Source of the DNA: Bacillus taeanensis
Lineage (GTDB): Bacteria > Bacillota > Bacilli > Bacillales > UBA6769
Direction of reading: 5' to 3'
Length of the DNA: 64,000 bases
Assembly (NCBI RefSeq): GCF_003318295.1
Contig: NZ_QOCW01000024.1
Span: 1 to 64,000 of the forward strand
The notes under the pieces were generated by a model. It made no database searches. It was not told the origin of the DNA and saw only the letters and a program-made list of their open reading frames with translations. The position numbers were made by a program, and so were the translations under genes. This document shows, one piece after another, positions 45,979 to 54,734 of the stretch. Within the stretch, counting starts at the first letter, position 1; each line of letters begins with the position of its first letter.

Positions 45979-46184
45979 CTATCATTTCCTCACTTTCACT
46001 GCTTTCATCTATACTATGACTTTTATTTCGTTTTAATCGTATTATTTTCCTATTCCCTAGTGAGATTTCTATGAAACAATTAGGTATACTATTCTTTACG
46101 ATTGAACTACCCCTACTTAACAACCTTACGGTTTGTTTGAAGAAGGGGATTCCTAAGAACACCAACCTATCGGTCAGTTATTGA

Positions 46185-47336
46185 TTAGGCTATCCCTGTT
46201 GTTCCAACAGTTAGAAGTCTTATTGCTTCATTCTTGATATTGATACTTGCGTTAATATCTCTATCGTGATGTTTATTGCATGATGGACATTTCCATTCTC
46301 TAAGGTTGAAATTCTTAACGTCTTTGTTTTTATAGCCACAACAAGAACATAGTTGAGAACTTGCAAATGTTTTTCCAACAACAACTAATTGTTTTCCATA
46401 CCACTTACATTTGTACTCTAACATAGTTCTGAATTGTGACCATGACACTTCACTAATTGCCTTTGCAAGATTACCATTTTTAAGCATATTACTTACAGAC
46501 AAATCTTCAATCCCGATGGTGTCGTGGTTCTTGACAATCTCGGTTGAGATTTTATCCAAGTAATCTTTACGAGCATTGGTGATCTTTTCGTGGATGCGAG
46601 CAACCTTTATTTTTTGTTTCTGATAGTTTTTTGCTTCATACAAAGGCTTTTTCTTTTTGATCGCTAACTCTTTTTGTCTTGAAAGAATACGTTGTTCTTT
46701 TGCTAATTGCTTTTCTAATGTACGGAAGAATTTAGGATTAGCATACGTTTTACCATTAGAAAGAATAGCGAAGTCTTTTAATCCAACGTCAATACCAACA
46801 GATGAGTTTACTTTAGGAAGTTCCTTTGCTTCTGTTTCAACAAGAATAGAAACGAAGTATTTTCCACTTGGGTTACGTCTAACAGTTGCGCTTAAAATTC
46901 TTCCTTCAACTTCACGACTTTTGGCGAACTTAACAAGTCCAAGTTTAGGGAGTTTGATTTTATTTTCTACAATCGCAATATTTCCATTTGTACGTTTCGT
47001 TATATAGGATTGTACGTTATTCTTTTTAGATTTAAAACGTGGTGCTTTATTTTGTTTCTTAAAAAAACGGTCATAAGCATCTGCAAGATTTTTTACAGAA
47101 GATTGAATAGCAATACTGTCTACCTCTTTTAACCATTCGTATTCTTTCTTTAAAGAAGGAAGTTTAGAAGAACAAGAACTATACGTTAATCCTTTTCCTG
47201 TTGTTTTGTAAGTATCATTCTATTTAGCAAGGAAATGATTAAATACAAAACGACTGCAACCAATTGTTTTATTGATTAAGGTTGCTTGTTCTTTGTTTGG
47301 ATAGATTCTAAATTTATAAGCTTTATTCACTAACAT
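46185..47336 (-). pseudogene. tnpB: tnpB (RNA-guided nuclease) interrupted by one TAG codon
   Basis: One open frame of 384 codons from ATG 47336 (GGAGG upstream) to the TAA at 46185, broken only by a TAG at 47220-47222 (codon 39, FLAK*NDTYK), where relatives have Trp (TGG). All catalytic features remain: RuvC Asp in GIDVGLKDF, Glu in GIEDLSV, Asp in [11 protein letters not shown], and zinc-finger cysteines CSCCGYK and CPSC. No standard start occurs between the stop and a TTG at 46643. Confidence 0.88.
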
Positions 47337-47353
47337 TGTTTTCACCTCCTTTT

Positions 47354-47406
47354 ATGTATATACTAATCATACACTAGATATAATTATATATATTAAGTAT
47401 ATACAT
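47354..47406. promoter_or_regulatory. Inverted repeat in the tnpB/RHH divergent promoter
   Basis: ATGTATATACT (47354-47364) and AGTATATACAT (47396-47406) are exact complements, 31 bp apart, in the 100-bp region between the two divergent starts. Confidence 0.6.
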
Positions 47407-47438
47407 TTTTTCGGAAAAGGAAAAGGAAGGTGATAATA

Positions 47439-47582
47439 ATGGAACGTATTTCAAAGTTGATTAAATTTCCTGCTGATTTAGTAGCAGAAGTTGAAAAGTA
47501 CCAAAAGGAAAATTACATTTCAAGTTTTGCAGGTGCCGTATATGAATTAATAAGAAAAGGATTAAACAAGTCGGATAGTTAA
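47439..47582 (+). CDS. Small ribbon-helix-helix (CopG/Arc-like) protein inside the IS element
   Basis: 47 residues beginning MERISKLIKFPADLVAEVEK and ending SFAGAVYELIRKGLNKSDS. A beta strand followed by two helices, with the ELIRKGL close typical of CopG-type repressors. GGAAGGTG precedes the ATG. Divergent from tnpB and between tnpB and the left end. Likely a DNA-binding regulator of the element; inference from fold only. Confidence 0.65.
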   Translation: MERISKLIKFPADLVAEVEKYQKENYISSFAGAVYELIRKGLNKSDS

Positions 47583-47787
47583 CATGTCATACGACATGCC
47601 CTATCCTAAGGCGATTCATCCCCTCCCTACTCATTGGGCTATCGCCCTTCACATTCCTTGAGGAAGGGATATTCTCGCCTATATCATGATAAATGGTTGA
47701 TTTAGTTTCAAAATAGTTAACACTGAATGTATCTATTTTAATCGGTAAAACGAATTGTAACAATCATAATGATAGGAGGAGAAGCTT

Positions 47788-48237
47788 TTGCCAAAAAAGA
47801 ATGTTGACGATTATGTACAAAAAGGCTTGTATGGTGTGCAGGATACAAAACCAGAGGAAAGAAAGCAGTTTTTAGGCACATTACGAGAGCGTGTTGTTGT
47901 TGCGCTTACTCAGTCTCAGGTGCGAAAAACTGGAACCGTGAAAGAAGTAGAAGAATTAATGAAAGAAAATCCTAAAGCACGGCTTTATTTAAACGGAAAC
48001 ATGAATTACACGTATTTATGTGATTATATGAAACTTGCCGATACGCATCATATTTCCTACCGTATGGTTACAGATAAAGAAAATGAAACAGACTTAGGCC
48101 TTGTTTTAGCATATGATACGGCCATTGATAAAGAACATATTTATATTGAGGATAAAGAAGAGAAACGTGATTCTAAAGGGGAAGAACAGAAAGAATCCTT
48201 TTTTTCAGCAATTTGGAATGCTTTGAATAAAAAATAA
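47788..48237 (+). CDS. yueI: YueI family protein (DUF1694)
   Basis: 149 residues: VDDYVQKGLYGVQDTKPEERKQFLGTLRERV, then ARLYLNGNMNYTYLCDYMKLAD and DLGLVLAYDTAI, as in YueI. Starts at TTG 47788 after AGGAGGAG. Function unknown. Confidence 0.85.
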   Translation: MPKKNVDDYVQKGLYGVQDTKPEERKQFLGTLRERVVVALTQSQVRKTGTVKEVEELMKENPKARLYLNGNMNYTYLCDYMKLADTHHISYRMVTDKENETDLGLVLAYDTAIDKEHIYIEDKEEKRDSKGEEQKESFFSAIWNALNKK

Positions 48238-48272
48238 GAAAAGGCTGACTCGTGAAAGTCAGCCTCTTGTTT
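48238..48272. terminator. Terminator yueI / ba3 oxidase
   Basis: AAAAGGCTGACT / AGTCAGCCTCTT stem between convergent genes. Confidence 0.75.
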
Positions 48273-48279
48273 ATCCCTA

Positions 48280-49941
48280 TTACCATGTTCGAAACGGCTG
48301 TGATCCAGGCGGGGCCATTTGAATGATCTCCCATAATGGAATCGTATAAGCAATTGCAATTAATACAAACGCTGTTCCAATCCATATCCACCAGTTTTCA
48401 AAGATTTTCGGTGTTTGAAGCGCATCTTCTGCCGTTTCCGCAATTGGAAATTCTTCTTCATCTGACTGCGGGGCTCCGGCCCATAAATAAATAACCGCCC
48501 CAATCATCATCATTGCTGAAATAAACAGAAGTACGCCGCCAACAGCCATTGTAACTTGATTAACAAGTAATCCTTCAAACCATCTTAACGCATCGGGATG
48601 ATCACCATATGTTGTAAAAGCTGTTCGTCTTGGTGCCCCAAACAGACCTAAAATATGCTGTGACGTAGACATAAAGAACATTCCGACTGCCCAAACAATA
48701 ATTTGGATTTTTCCAAACTTATTCATGCCTGCCGTTAATTTTCTGTTTGTTAAATACGGAATGAGCCAATACGTAATTCCAAAGAACGTCATCACAACCG
48801 GTGTACCGACTGTAATATGAAAGTGTCCAACAATCCAAAGCGTATTATGAACAACTTCGTCCATTTGAAAGCTGGCGTTCACTAAACCGCCTGCTCCGCC
48901 TGGAATAAAGAATAACATTGCAAGAAATAGAGCAAGAAATCTTACGTCATGAAACGGCAGCTTCTTAAACCAGCCGAATAATCCTGTTGCTCCTTTTGCG
49001 CGGCCCGCTAATTCGAAGGTCGCAAACATCGAGAAAGCTGTCATTAATGATGGAAAGACAACCATAAATGTTAAACATGTTTGCAGGAACTTCCAAAACG
49101 TTGAAATGCCTGGTTCCACTAATTGATGGTGAAAGCCTACAGGAATCGAAAACAGTAAAAATAAAATAAACGATAAACGCGCTAAGGAATCACTAAACAC
49201 TTTTCCGCCAATAATTTTTGGTACAATCACATACCATGCCATATAAGCAGGCAGAAGCCAAAAATAAACAAGCGGGTGACCGAAATACCAAAAGAGGGAA
49301 CGGCTTAATTCAACGTTAATCGTATCGACCCAGCCAAGTGACCACGGAATAATTTGAAACAAAACAGTTGAAACAACACCAAGACAGGCAATGATCCACA
49401 TTATAATCGTAATTGTTGTCATAAAGCCAAACAGCGGTGTAATTTCTCCCTTATGTTTTTTCTTCCAGCCAAAATAATGAGCAAGCAGTGCAAAGCCACT
49501 AATCCATGTACCAACTATAAAGAGTGCTAAACCAATATAGAACAGCGGGTGTGCTTTTAATGGCACATAAAACGTATACATCACCGACGCTTCATTCATA
49601 ACAATCATAATAGTGGCTAAAATGGTTCCGAGCGTCATCACGGAAAAGCCAAGCCAGCTGAATCGCCTTACAGCATTGCTGAGCGTTCCCATTGTCCGGC
49701 TCATCCCGGAAAAGAAAAAGCCGTAAATAAAATAAGTTGTAAAGACAAGTGCGAGTAATACACCGTGTGCCGTTAAAATTTGATAATAATTTAACCATGG
49801 CGGAAGCTCGAAGCCGCCGCTTCGCACTAATCCCTGCAGCACACCGCACAGCGTTCCTAAAAAGACGGCAAAATAACCAATCCCTATATGGACAAGACTT
49901 AAACGGGCATCTTTTCGATCAATCTTCCCAGGAGCTGTCAT
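48280..49941 (-). CDS. cbaA: ba3-type cytochrome c oxidase subunit I
   Basis: 553 residues, about 13 helices. Low-spin haem His in LTAHGVLLAL, the crosslinked His-Tyr in GHPLVYFW, CuB histidines in GFHHQLVEPG, and GHFHITVG for the high-spin and low-spin haems. Extra C-terminal helix is usual for the family B oxidases. Start overlaps the stop of subunit II by four bases (ATGA). High-affinity terminal oxidase. Confidence 0.93.
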   Translation of the reverse strand: MTAPGKIDRKDARLSLVHIGIGYFAVFLGTLCGVLQGLVRSGGFELPPWLNYYQILTAHGVLLALVFTTYFIYGFFFSGMSRTMGTLSNAVRRFSWLGFSVMTLGTILATIMIVMNEASVMYTFYVPLKAHPLFYIGLALFIVGTWISGFALLAHYFGWKKKHKGEITPLFGFMTTITIIMWIIACLGVVSTVLFQIIPWSLGWVDTINVELSRSLFWYFGHPLVYFWLLPAYMAWYVIVPKIIGGKVFSDSLARLSFILFLLFSIPVGFHHQLVEPGISTFWKFLQTCLTFMVVFPSLMTAFSMFATFELAGRAKGATGLFGWFKKLPFHDVRFLALFLAMLFFIPGGAGGLVNASFQMDEVVHNTLWIVGHFHITVGTPVVMTFFGITYWLIPYLTNRKLTAGMNKFGKIQIIVWAVGMFFMSTSQHILGLFGAPRRTAFTTYGDHPDALRWFEGLLVNQVTMAVGGVLLFISAMMMIGAVIYLWAGAPQSDEEEFPIAETAEDALQTPKIFENWWIWIGTAFVLIAIAYTIPLWEIIQMAPPGSQPFRTW

Positions 49942-50408
49942 TGGACCACCTCAATTTCTGTTTTCATGTAATGATGGCCTGCACCACAATATTCATTACA
50001 AATAATTAAATAATTTCCTGGTTCTTTAAATGTATATTCTTTTTCACTTATATTCCCTGGAACAACCATCATGTTGACGTTCGTATCAACGATCGTAAAA
50101 CTGTGGACAACATCTTGACTTGTTACACGGAAAATCACTTTCTTTCCAACGGGTACTTGAATTTCATTCGGTGTATAGGCAAATGCTTTTGCGATCATCG
50201 TCACTTCATACGTATCTTCATCAACTTTTTTTACGCCAGGTTCATTAAAAGGTGCGGTTTCCGCTACTTTTTTAGGATCGATTGTTTCCATACTGCTTGC
50301 CGGGTGCATGCCCATATGAAAAGCACTAATACCAAGTGTAAGTAAAAAAACGAATAGAGCTGCACCGCCAAATGTAAGCCAAACTTTTTCATACTTATGA
50401 ATATGCAT
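49938..50408 (-). CDS. cbaB: ba3-type cytochrome c oxidase subunit II (CuA)
   Basis: 156 residues with one N-terminal helix and a cupredoxin domain. CuA ligands: His in DVVHSFTI and the cluster CNEYCGAGHHYM (Cys, Cys, His, Met). Accepts electrons from cytochrome c. AAGAGGTG precedes the ATG. Confidence 0.92.
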   Translation of the reverse strand: MHIHKYEKVWLTFGGAALFVFLLTLGISAFHMGMHPASSMETIDPKKVAETAPFNEPGVKKVDEDTYEVTMIAKAFAYTPNEIQVPVGKKVIFRVTSQDVVHSFTIVDTNVNMMVVPGNISEKEYTFKEPGNYLIICNEYCGAGHHYMKTEIEVVQ

Positions 50409-50425
50409 AATACTTCACCTCTTTT

Positions 50426-50596
50426 TTACATTCTCGATAAATACAGCTGAAAAATACTCACCCAAAAAAAGACGATAATGGCTCCAACCGCAAATACTGC
50501 AATGAGTGTTCCCTTTAAACTCGTTTCTTCTTTGCTTTTGTTTACTTTTTTATTTACTTTTTGGGATTGTGAAACATTTGGATTAATTTTTGGCAT
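50426..50596 (-). CDS. ba3-type oxidase subunit IIa
   Basis: 56 residues: an N-terminal polar stretch rich in Lys/Gln/Asn and a single membrane helix (GTLIAVFAVGAIIVFFWVSI), in the position and size of subunit IIa of ba3 oxidases. GGGGAATGCG precedes the ATG. Ends 17 bases before subunit II. Confidence 0.75.
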   Translation of the reverse strand: MPKINPNVSQSQKVNKKVNKSKEETSLKGTLIAVFAVGAIIVFFWVSIFQLYLSRM

Positions 50597-50626
50597 CACG
50601 CATTCCCCTTTCTTTACAACAAATGG

Positions 50627-51175
50627 TTAAACAGTTGATTTAATTTTTTGAGAAGCGTCTTGTTTTAAAGCGCTCTTTTGCTGTTTTTGCTTTTTGTGCG
50701 CTGATAAAGAATATTGCTTTTTTGACCAAAAGAATACAACATAAATTGGAATGATTAATAGAAGAGACAGCACCATTAAGATACCTTTCATATGCATTTT
50801 TGTCTGAAGTTCATCTTCATAACGATTCTTAAACTGGGCGGCACCTTCTACCTCTTGAATTTCTGTGTGAGACAAAAACGTTTCATTTTCTTTGTCATAA
50901 AACACAACATCTTTTGCTGTAAAATAGAAAATGCCATCGCGAACGCGGTGATAGCGATAAAAAGCACCGATAATTTGCTTGTTTTCACCGAAATACATCG
51001 TATTTAAAAGCTTTACAGATTTGTCTTTTAGATCATAATGTTCTTCTTTTAATTTCGCTTCCAATGTTTTGGCAAACTGAATTTCTTCACCTGTTACTTT
51101 CGCCTGAGCCGGTACAATGGCTAACAGTGAAAGCATCACGAGTGAACTAAACAAAAGAACTCCTTTACGAGCCAT
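50627..51175 (-). CDS. Secreted membrane-anchored protein of unknown function in the ba3 operon
   Basis: 182 residues: signal peptide (about 1-25, ending AQA-KV), an extracellular domain with YHRVRDGIFYFTAKDVVFYDK, one membrane helix (about 130-150) and a basic cytosolic tail. First gene of the oxidase operon, 30 bases before subunit IIa. I do not recognise the family; a role in oxidase assembly or electron supply is only suggested by position. Confidence 0.75.
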   Translation of the reverse strand: MARKGVLLFSSLVMLSLLAIVPAQAKVTGEEIQFAKTLEAKLKEEHYDLKDKSVKLLNTMYFGENKQIIGAFYRYHRVRDGIFYFTAKDVVFYDKENETFLSHTEIQEVEGAAQFKNRYEDELQTKMHMKGILMVLSLLLIIPIYVVFFWSKKQYSLSAHKKQKQQKSALKQDASQKIKSTV

Positions 51176-51238
51176 CTCGTTCTCTCCCTTGTCGTGTGAT
51201 TTTCAAGCTGGTATTATCTATCATTTTTAGAAAGATTA

Positions 51239-51656
51239 CCCCTTCCTCAAGGAATGTGAAGGGCGATAGCCCAATCAGTAGGGAGGGGGTGAATTTCCAT
51301 CATTTATTACGAACACAAGTACGTAATAAATGATATAATAATCGTTGTACATCCTTGTACATGCTCATTGAAAACTGAACATATAAGGTTGTAGCAGGAA
51401 AAGACGCTCTGCTGCGTAAAATGTTCAAGCCTAGAGAAGCCGAAGATGCGTGATACATGACTAGCACAACGTGTGAAAATGGTGCAGTAGGCTTATTAAA
51501 AGAAGTCCCAAAGGCAAGAACGATGGGATAGAGGAGTTGGGCGTATTTAGACCGCCAATGTGTCAACTCCACTAACGTTAAGCGTTCAGAAATGTTCGAT
51601 ACGTTAGAAACCCCCACTTCAAATTTTCGCTAGAAAATTAAGTGGCGGGAGTATTC
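51239..51656 (+). mobile_element. Non-autonomous IS605-like element, 418 bp
   Basis: Left end CCCCTTCCTCAAGGAATGTG with GGGC-GATA-GCCC and GTAGGGAGGGG is almost identical to the left end of the element at 46102-47668, in opposite orientation. Right end CCCCCACTT / AAGTGGCGGG hairpin with inner AATTTT/AAAATT, then GTATTCA, as in IS605-type right ends. Inside is no transposase or tnpB frame. GGAGTTG/CAACTCC (51532-51572) encloses GGCG/CGCC, resembling the guide-RNA scaffold next to IS605 right ends. Confidence 0.75.
51304..51337. repeat. Inverted repeat inside the non-autonomous element
   Basis: TTTATTACG and its complement CGTAATAAA (extended to 13 bp with ATCA/TGAT) flank a 10-base loop, followed by TGTACA-TCCT-TGTACA. 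Confidence 0.6.
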
Positions 51657-51697
51657 ATCTGCTTGTTTAATTTCAATATCATAGATTGCAACGTTAG

Positions 51698-51739
51698 TTT
51701 ATAAAAATAATCACTGTAAAGCTGTGACAAATCTCACAG
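51698..51739 (-). promoter_or_regulatory. Fnr-type site with -10, class II activated promoter
   Basis: TGTGA-N6-TCACA (51723-51738), perfect for Fnr/Crp consensus, with TATAAA (51698-51703) 19 bases downstream on the minus strand, placing the site near -41. It points toward the ba3 oxidase operon, but the 418-bp IS element lies between. Confidence 0.65.
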
Positions 51740-51782
51740 TACAACCTTTAAATTAGGAAATAATGGCTACTTTTCGAACAAA

Positions 51783-51820
51783 AAATAAGGTTCACTCAAA
51801 TGTTTGAGTGAACCTTATTG
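51783..51820 (-). terminator. Terminator of the 67-residue membrane protein gene
   Basis: AATAAGGTTCACTCAAA / TTTGAGTGAACCTTATT, perfect 17-bp stem. Confidence 0.8.
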
Positions 51821-51882
51821 TATCTATCTATAAATCAACTATTTCGTTATGTAGTAGAACACTATTTATTTTCAAATAACAT

Positions 51883-52086
51883 TTAATAATAGCCAACGAA
51901 CGTTAAAAAAGGGACAAACACAACTGTTACACAGCCGCCTACTAAAAAAGCAAACAGTGAACGTTTCCAGCTTTTATCGACGATTTTAACTGTAGCTGCT
52001 GCAATAATTGAAAACAATATTCCAAATAAAAACGCTGCCGTTGGGTTTGTTGGCGTAATCCAGTCATACCAATGCAGAAAGTCCAT
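51883..52086 (-). CDS. Small membrane protein, unknown function
   Basis: 67 residues with two hydrophobic helices (about 16-34 and 42-64). AAGGAGTGAAG precedes the ATG, and a perfect terminator follows. No recognised family. Confidence 0.7.
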   Translation of the reverse strand: MDFLHWYDWITPTNPTAAFLFGILFSIIAAATVKIVDKSWKRSLFAFLVGGCVTVVFVPFLTFVGYY

Positions 52087-52212
52087 TTTCTCTTCACTCC
52101 TTTTTTCTTGATTCTACCATGAAAGGATTTAGGTACAGGGACTTATTTTTGAAACCAATTGTTGGATAAACTCGTATATAATAAACAAAGAACAACGAGT
52201 GAGGTGAATATG

Positions 52213-52509
52213 ATGGATTTTTTTGAACTGCTTCTTTCTGCCTTCGATCTTGGTACAGCTGTTGGCGGCGGAAGTACATCACCGCACAAAGTCCATATAA
52301 AGGAGTTAAAAAAACAGGAGAAATGGTTTTACGAGCTTTATCATGAAAACGAGAAAAAATTTCGCAAAATGATCAATACACATCCACGCATTGTTAGCTA
52401 TCTTGAAGACGAGAAAAATATAAAACTATTAAAAAATGATGAAAACGAGCGGGAGCGGTTTATTGATTGGCTTCAAAGCGAATATGAGAAATGGGGACAA
52501 TATTACTAG
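52213..52509 (+). CDS. Small hydrophilic protein, unknown function
   Basis: 98 residues; hydrophobic N-terminal 20 residues, then a charged, probably helical part (KKFRKMINTHPRIVSYLEDE). GAGGTG precedes ATGs at 52210 and 52213; the second has better spacing. It lies 20 bases before the next gene, so the two form an operon. Confidence 0.65.
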   Translation: MDFFELLLSAFDLGTAVGGGSTSPHKVHIKELKKQEKWFYELYHENEKKFRKMINTHPRIVSYLEDEKNIKLLKNDENERERFIDWLQSEYEKWGQYY

Positions 52510-52528
52510 ATAAAAAGGAGAAAAACAA

Positions 52529-52801
52529 ATGGGGGAGGTGACTACTTTGTTACTAAGCATCTTACTGCCGATTTGGCTTTTGTACACCCTCATCATGATT
52601 CCTCTTCAGTATTCTTATATTAGCGGCATGAAAGAAAAGGAAAAGAAGTCAGGACTTACGCAAAGTCAGCTGTATGAGAACATGCCAGCGGCCGAAGAAC
52701 AGCTTCACTCTCATATGCAGGGAAATTTTTTTAACTGGCCGGCAGCTTTGATCTCAAGTTTTATTTATAAACATCATCAGAAAAAGCACAGTCGTTCATA
52801 A
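52529..52801 (+). CDS. DUF3949-like small membrane prot
   Basis: 90 residues: one N-terminal membrane helix (about 6-28), then a cytosolic part ending FYKHHQKKH-like in basic residues. AAAGGAG precedes the ATG. Family name is from memory; function unknown. Confidence 0.6.
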   Translation: MGEVTTLLLSILLPIWLLYTLIMIPLQYSYISGMKEKEKKSGLTQSQLYENMPAAEEQLHSHMQGNFFNWPAALISSFIYKHHQKKHSRS

Positions 52802-52873
52802 AGATGATTTTGATCAAGAAAAACAATGTTAGCTCATAAAGTATACAAAGAGATTGGTTGTTAATTCGATATC

Positions 52874-52928
52874 GTCCGTCTGAGGTGTACATTTAGAGGT
52901 TTTTGTCCATTTGCGGGGTCAGACCCCT
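52874..52928 (-). repeat. Repeat family 2, copy 3
   Basis: Reverse complement GGGGTCTGACCCCGCAAATG then GACAAAA ... ATGTACA. It ends 23 bases before the ABC ATPase start and provides its 5' leader. Confidence 0.75.
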
Positions 52929-52950
52929 CCAAGAAAAGGATGTGAACAAA

Positions 52951-53691
52951 GTGAGTAATCATATTGTAGAAATTGATCAGCTTAGTCAGCAAATTCAGAA
53001 GCGGAACATCCTTGATAATATTTCATTAACGATTGAACAGGGAGAAATTTTTGGTCTTCTCGGTCCGTCTGGATCTGGAAAAACGACGCTTGTGAAGACA
53101 ATCGCTGGAATTAGCCGCTGTACGTCCGGCAGTGTATCTGTTTTTAATCAACAGATGCCTTCAAAAAGGGTAATTAGTCAAATTGGTTATATGGCCCAGG
53201 CAGACGCTCTTTATGAAGATATGACAGCACTTGATAACGTAAACTTTTTCTCAGAGCTTTACGGTGTTCATAAAAAACGGAAAAAAGAACGAATTGAAGA
53301 AGTGTTCACACTCGTCGAATTAACAGAGCATAGAAAGCGGTTTGTTCATACGTTTTCTGGTGGAATGAAGCGAAGATTATCGCTTGCGATCGCGCTTTTA
53401 CATGAACCGGCACTGCTTATTTTAGACGAGCCGACTGTTGGCATTGATCCACTGCTGCGCCGCAGTTTTTGGAAAGAATTTCAGCGTTTAAAGGAAAGTG
53501 GTGTGTCGATCTTAATTACAACACATGTCATGGATGAAGCAGAGCACTGCGACCGCCTCGGTTTTATTCGCGACGGCAAATGTACAGCTTCAGGTTCTCC
53601 TCATGAATTAAAAGAAGCCGCAAATGCACAAACAATTGAAGATGCTTTCCTATATTTTGGAGGTGCGCCATGCGAATCCTCACCCTCATAA
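52951..53691 (+). CDS. ABC-2 exporter ATP-binding protein
   Basis: 246 residues from the GTG at 52951 (AAGGATG upstream). Walker A GPSGSGKTT, signature FSGGMKRRLS, Walker B LLILDEPTVGID, switch TTHVMDEAEH. Paired with the permease at 53670, whose start overlaps its end by 22 bases. Upstream in-frame codons are in the family 2 repeat and are not taken as coding. Confidence 0.9.
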   Translation: MSNHIVEIDQLSQQIQKRNILDNISLTIEQGEIFGLLGPSGSGKTTLVKTIAGISRCTSGSVSVFNQQMPSKRVISQIGYMAQADALYEDMTALDNVNFFSELYGVHKKRKKERIEEVFTLVELTEHRKRFVHTFSGGMKRRLSLAIALLHEPALLILDEPTVGIDPLLRRSFWKEFQRLKESGVSILITTHVMDEAEHCDRLGFIRDGKCTASGSPHELKEAANAQTIEDAFLYFGGAPCESSPS

Positions 53692-54659
53692 AACGTCTTG
53701 TTAAACAGCTTTTTTATGATAAGCGAACTCTTGCATTATTATTTGCGGCACCACTGCTTATTTTCTCATTATTAAACTTTGTATTTTCCTCTCCTTCTGC
53801 GGCGGCTGTTATTGATCTAACATTTGATCAGGAAATGCTTTCCGAAAAACTTTCAAATACAGATGCTGTTGTAAATGTTGTTTCACTTGAAGAAGCAAAA
53901 AATAGATTGTTAGACGGGGAAACGGATGCTTATCTTGAAGGAAACGCCCGTGTTTTCACTGTGACACTTGAAGGCTCAGATCCAACGGCAAATCAAGCGG
54001 TGATGAATGTGCTGAAAAGTTTAGCACCGCAGCAAATCGAAGTAAACTACTTACACGGCAGCGATAGGCTTGAAACGATTGATTATTTTGCACCTGCTTT
54101 AATTGGCTTTTTTGTCTTCTTTTTCGTTTTCTTAATTTCAGGTGTTGCTTTTTTACGAGAGCGTACAAGCGGCACATTAGAGCGGATGCTTGCCTCTCCT
54201 CTTAAACGCTATGAAATTGTGCTCGGTTACTTTTTTGGCTTTGGGATTTTCGCAATTTTACAGACAATTCTTGTGCAGTGGTTTGCGATTTCGATTTTAG
54301 ACATTTACTCAGAGGCGAATTTCTTTTCTGTTCTGCTCGTCAACAGCTTACTTGCGGCTGTTGCCCTGTCACTCGGAAGCTTTTTATCCACATTTGCAAA
54401 AAACGAGTTTCAAATGGTACAGTTTATTCCGATTGTAATTCTTCCGCAAATTTTACTGTGCGGCTTGTTTGATTTACGAAATATGCCGGGGTGGATTCTC
54501 CGTCTCGCTGACGTGCTGCCGCTTACTTATGCGGCCGATGCATTAAGAGGATTAATGATTCGCGGTGAATCACTTACTGATGTTTCCCTCTCACTGCTTG
54601 TCCTTGTTGGCTTTGCAAGCTTGTTTTTAATCGGTAATGTGCTGCTTTTAAGGAAATAG
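53670..54659 (+). CDS. ABC-2 exporter permease
   Basis: 329 residues: one N-terminal helix, an extracellular domain (about 45-130), then five helices with RERTSGTLERMLASPLKRYEI, the classic ABC-2 loop, and ADVLPLTYAADALRGLM. GGAGGTG precedes the ATG in the end of the ATPase gene. Substrate unknown. Confidence 0.9.
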   Translation: MRILTLIKRLVKQLFYDKRTLALLFAAPLLIFSLLNFVFSSPSAAAVIDLTFDQEMLSEKLSNTDAVVNVVSLEEAKNRLLDGETDAYLEGNARVFTVTLEGSDPTANQAVMNVLKSLAPQQIEVNYLHGSDRLETIDYFAPALIGFFVFFFVFLISGVAFLRERTSGTLERMLASPLKRYEIVLGYFFGFGIFAILQTILVQWFAISILDIYSEANFFSVLLVNSLLAAVALSLGSFLSTFAKNEFQMVQFIPIVILPQILLCGLFDLRNMPGWILRLADVLPLTYAADALRGLMIRGESLTDVSLSLLVLVGFASLFLIGNVLLLRK

Positions 54660-54664
54660 AAAAA

Positions 54665-54734
54665 CAGGGGTCTGACCCCGCAAATGGACAAATACCATAA
54701 AATGTCCATGTGGAGCGTACAGACCCCTGTTTTT
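54665..54734. terminator. Family 2 repeat copy 4 acting as terminator
   Basis: CAGGGGTCTG (54665-54674) pairs with CAGACCCCTG (54720-54729), then TTTTT; inside are GGACA/TGTCC arms. It lies between the convergent permease and acyl-CoA ligase genes. Confidence 0.8.

Larger units (their letters stand above)
46102..47668 (-). mobile_element. IS200/IS605-type element, tnpB plus RHH gene, no tnpA
   Basis: Left end at about 47668: CCCTTCCTCAAGGAATGTGA with GGGC-GATA-GCCC hairpin, nearly identical over about 55 bases to the end at 51239. Right end at about 46102: CCCC..CTT / AAG..GGGG hairpin with inner AACC/GGTT, next to TAGTTCAA. Contains a stop-interrupted tnpB and a divergent small gene. No Y1 transposase gene, so it cannot move by itself. 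End positions are approximate. Confidence 0.8.

Noticed and set aside
51300..51617. 105-codon minus-strand frame in the non-autonomous IS element
   Set aside because: Antisense to the structured right half of the element; hairpins rather than codon bias explain it.
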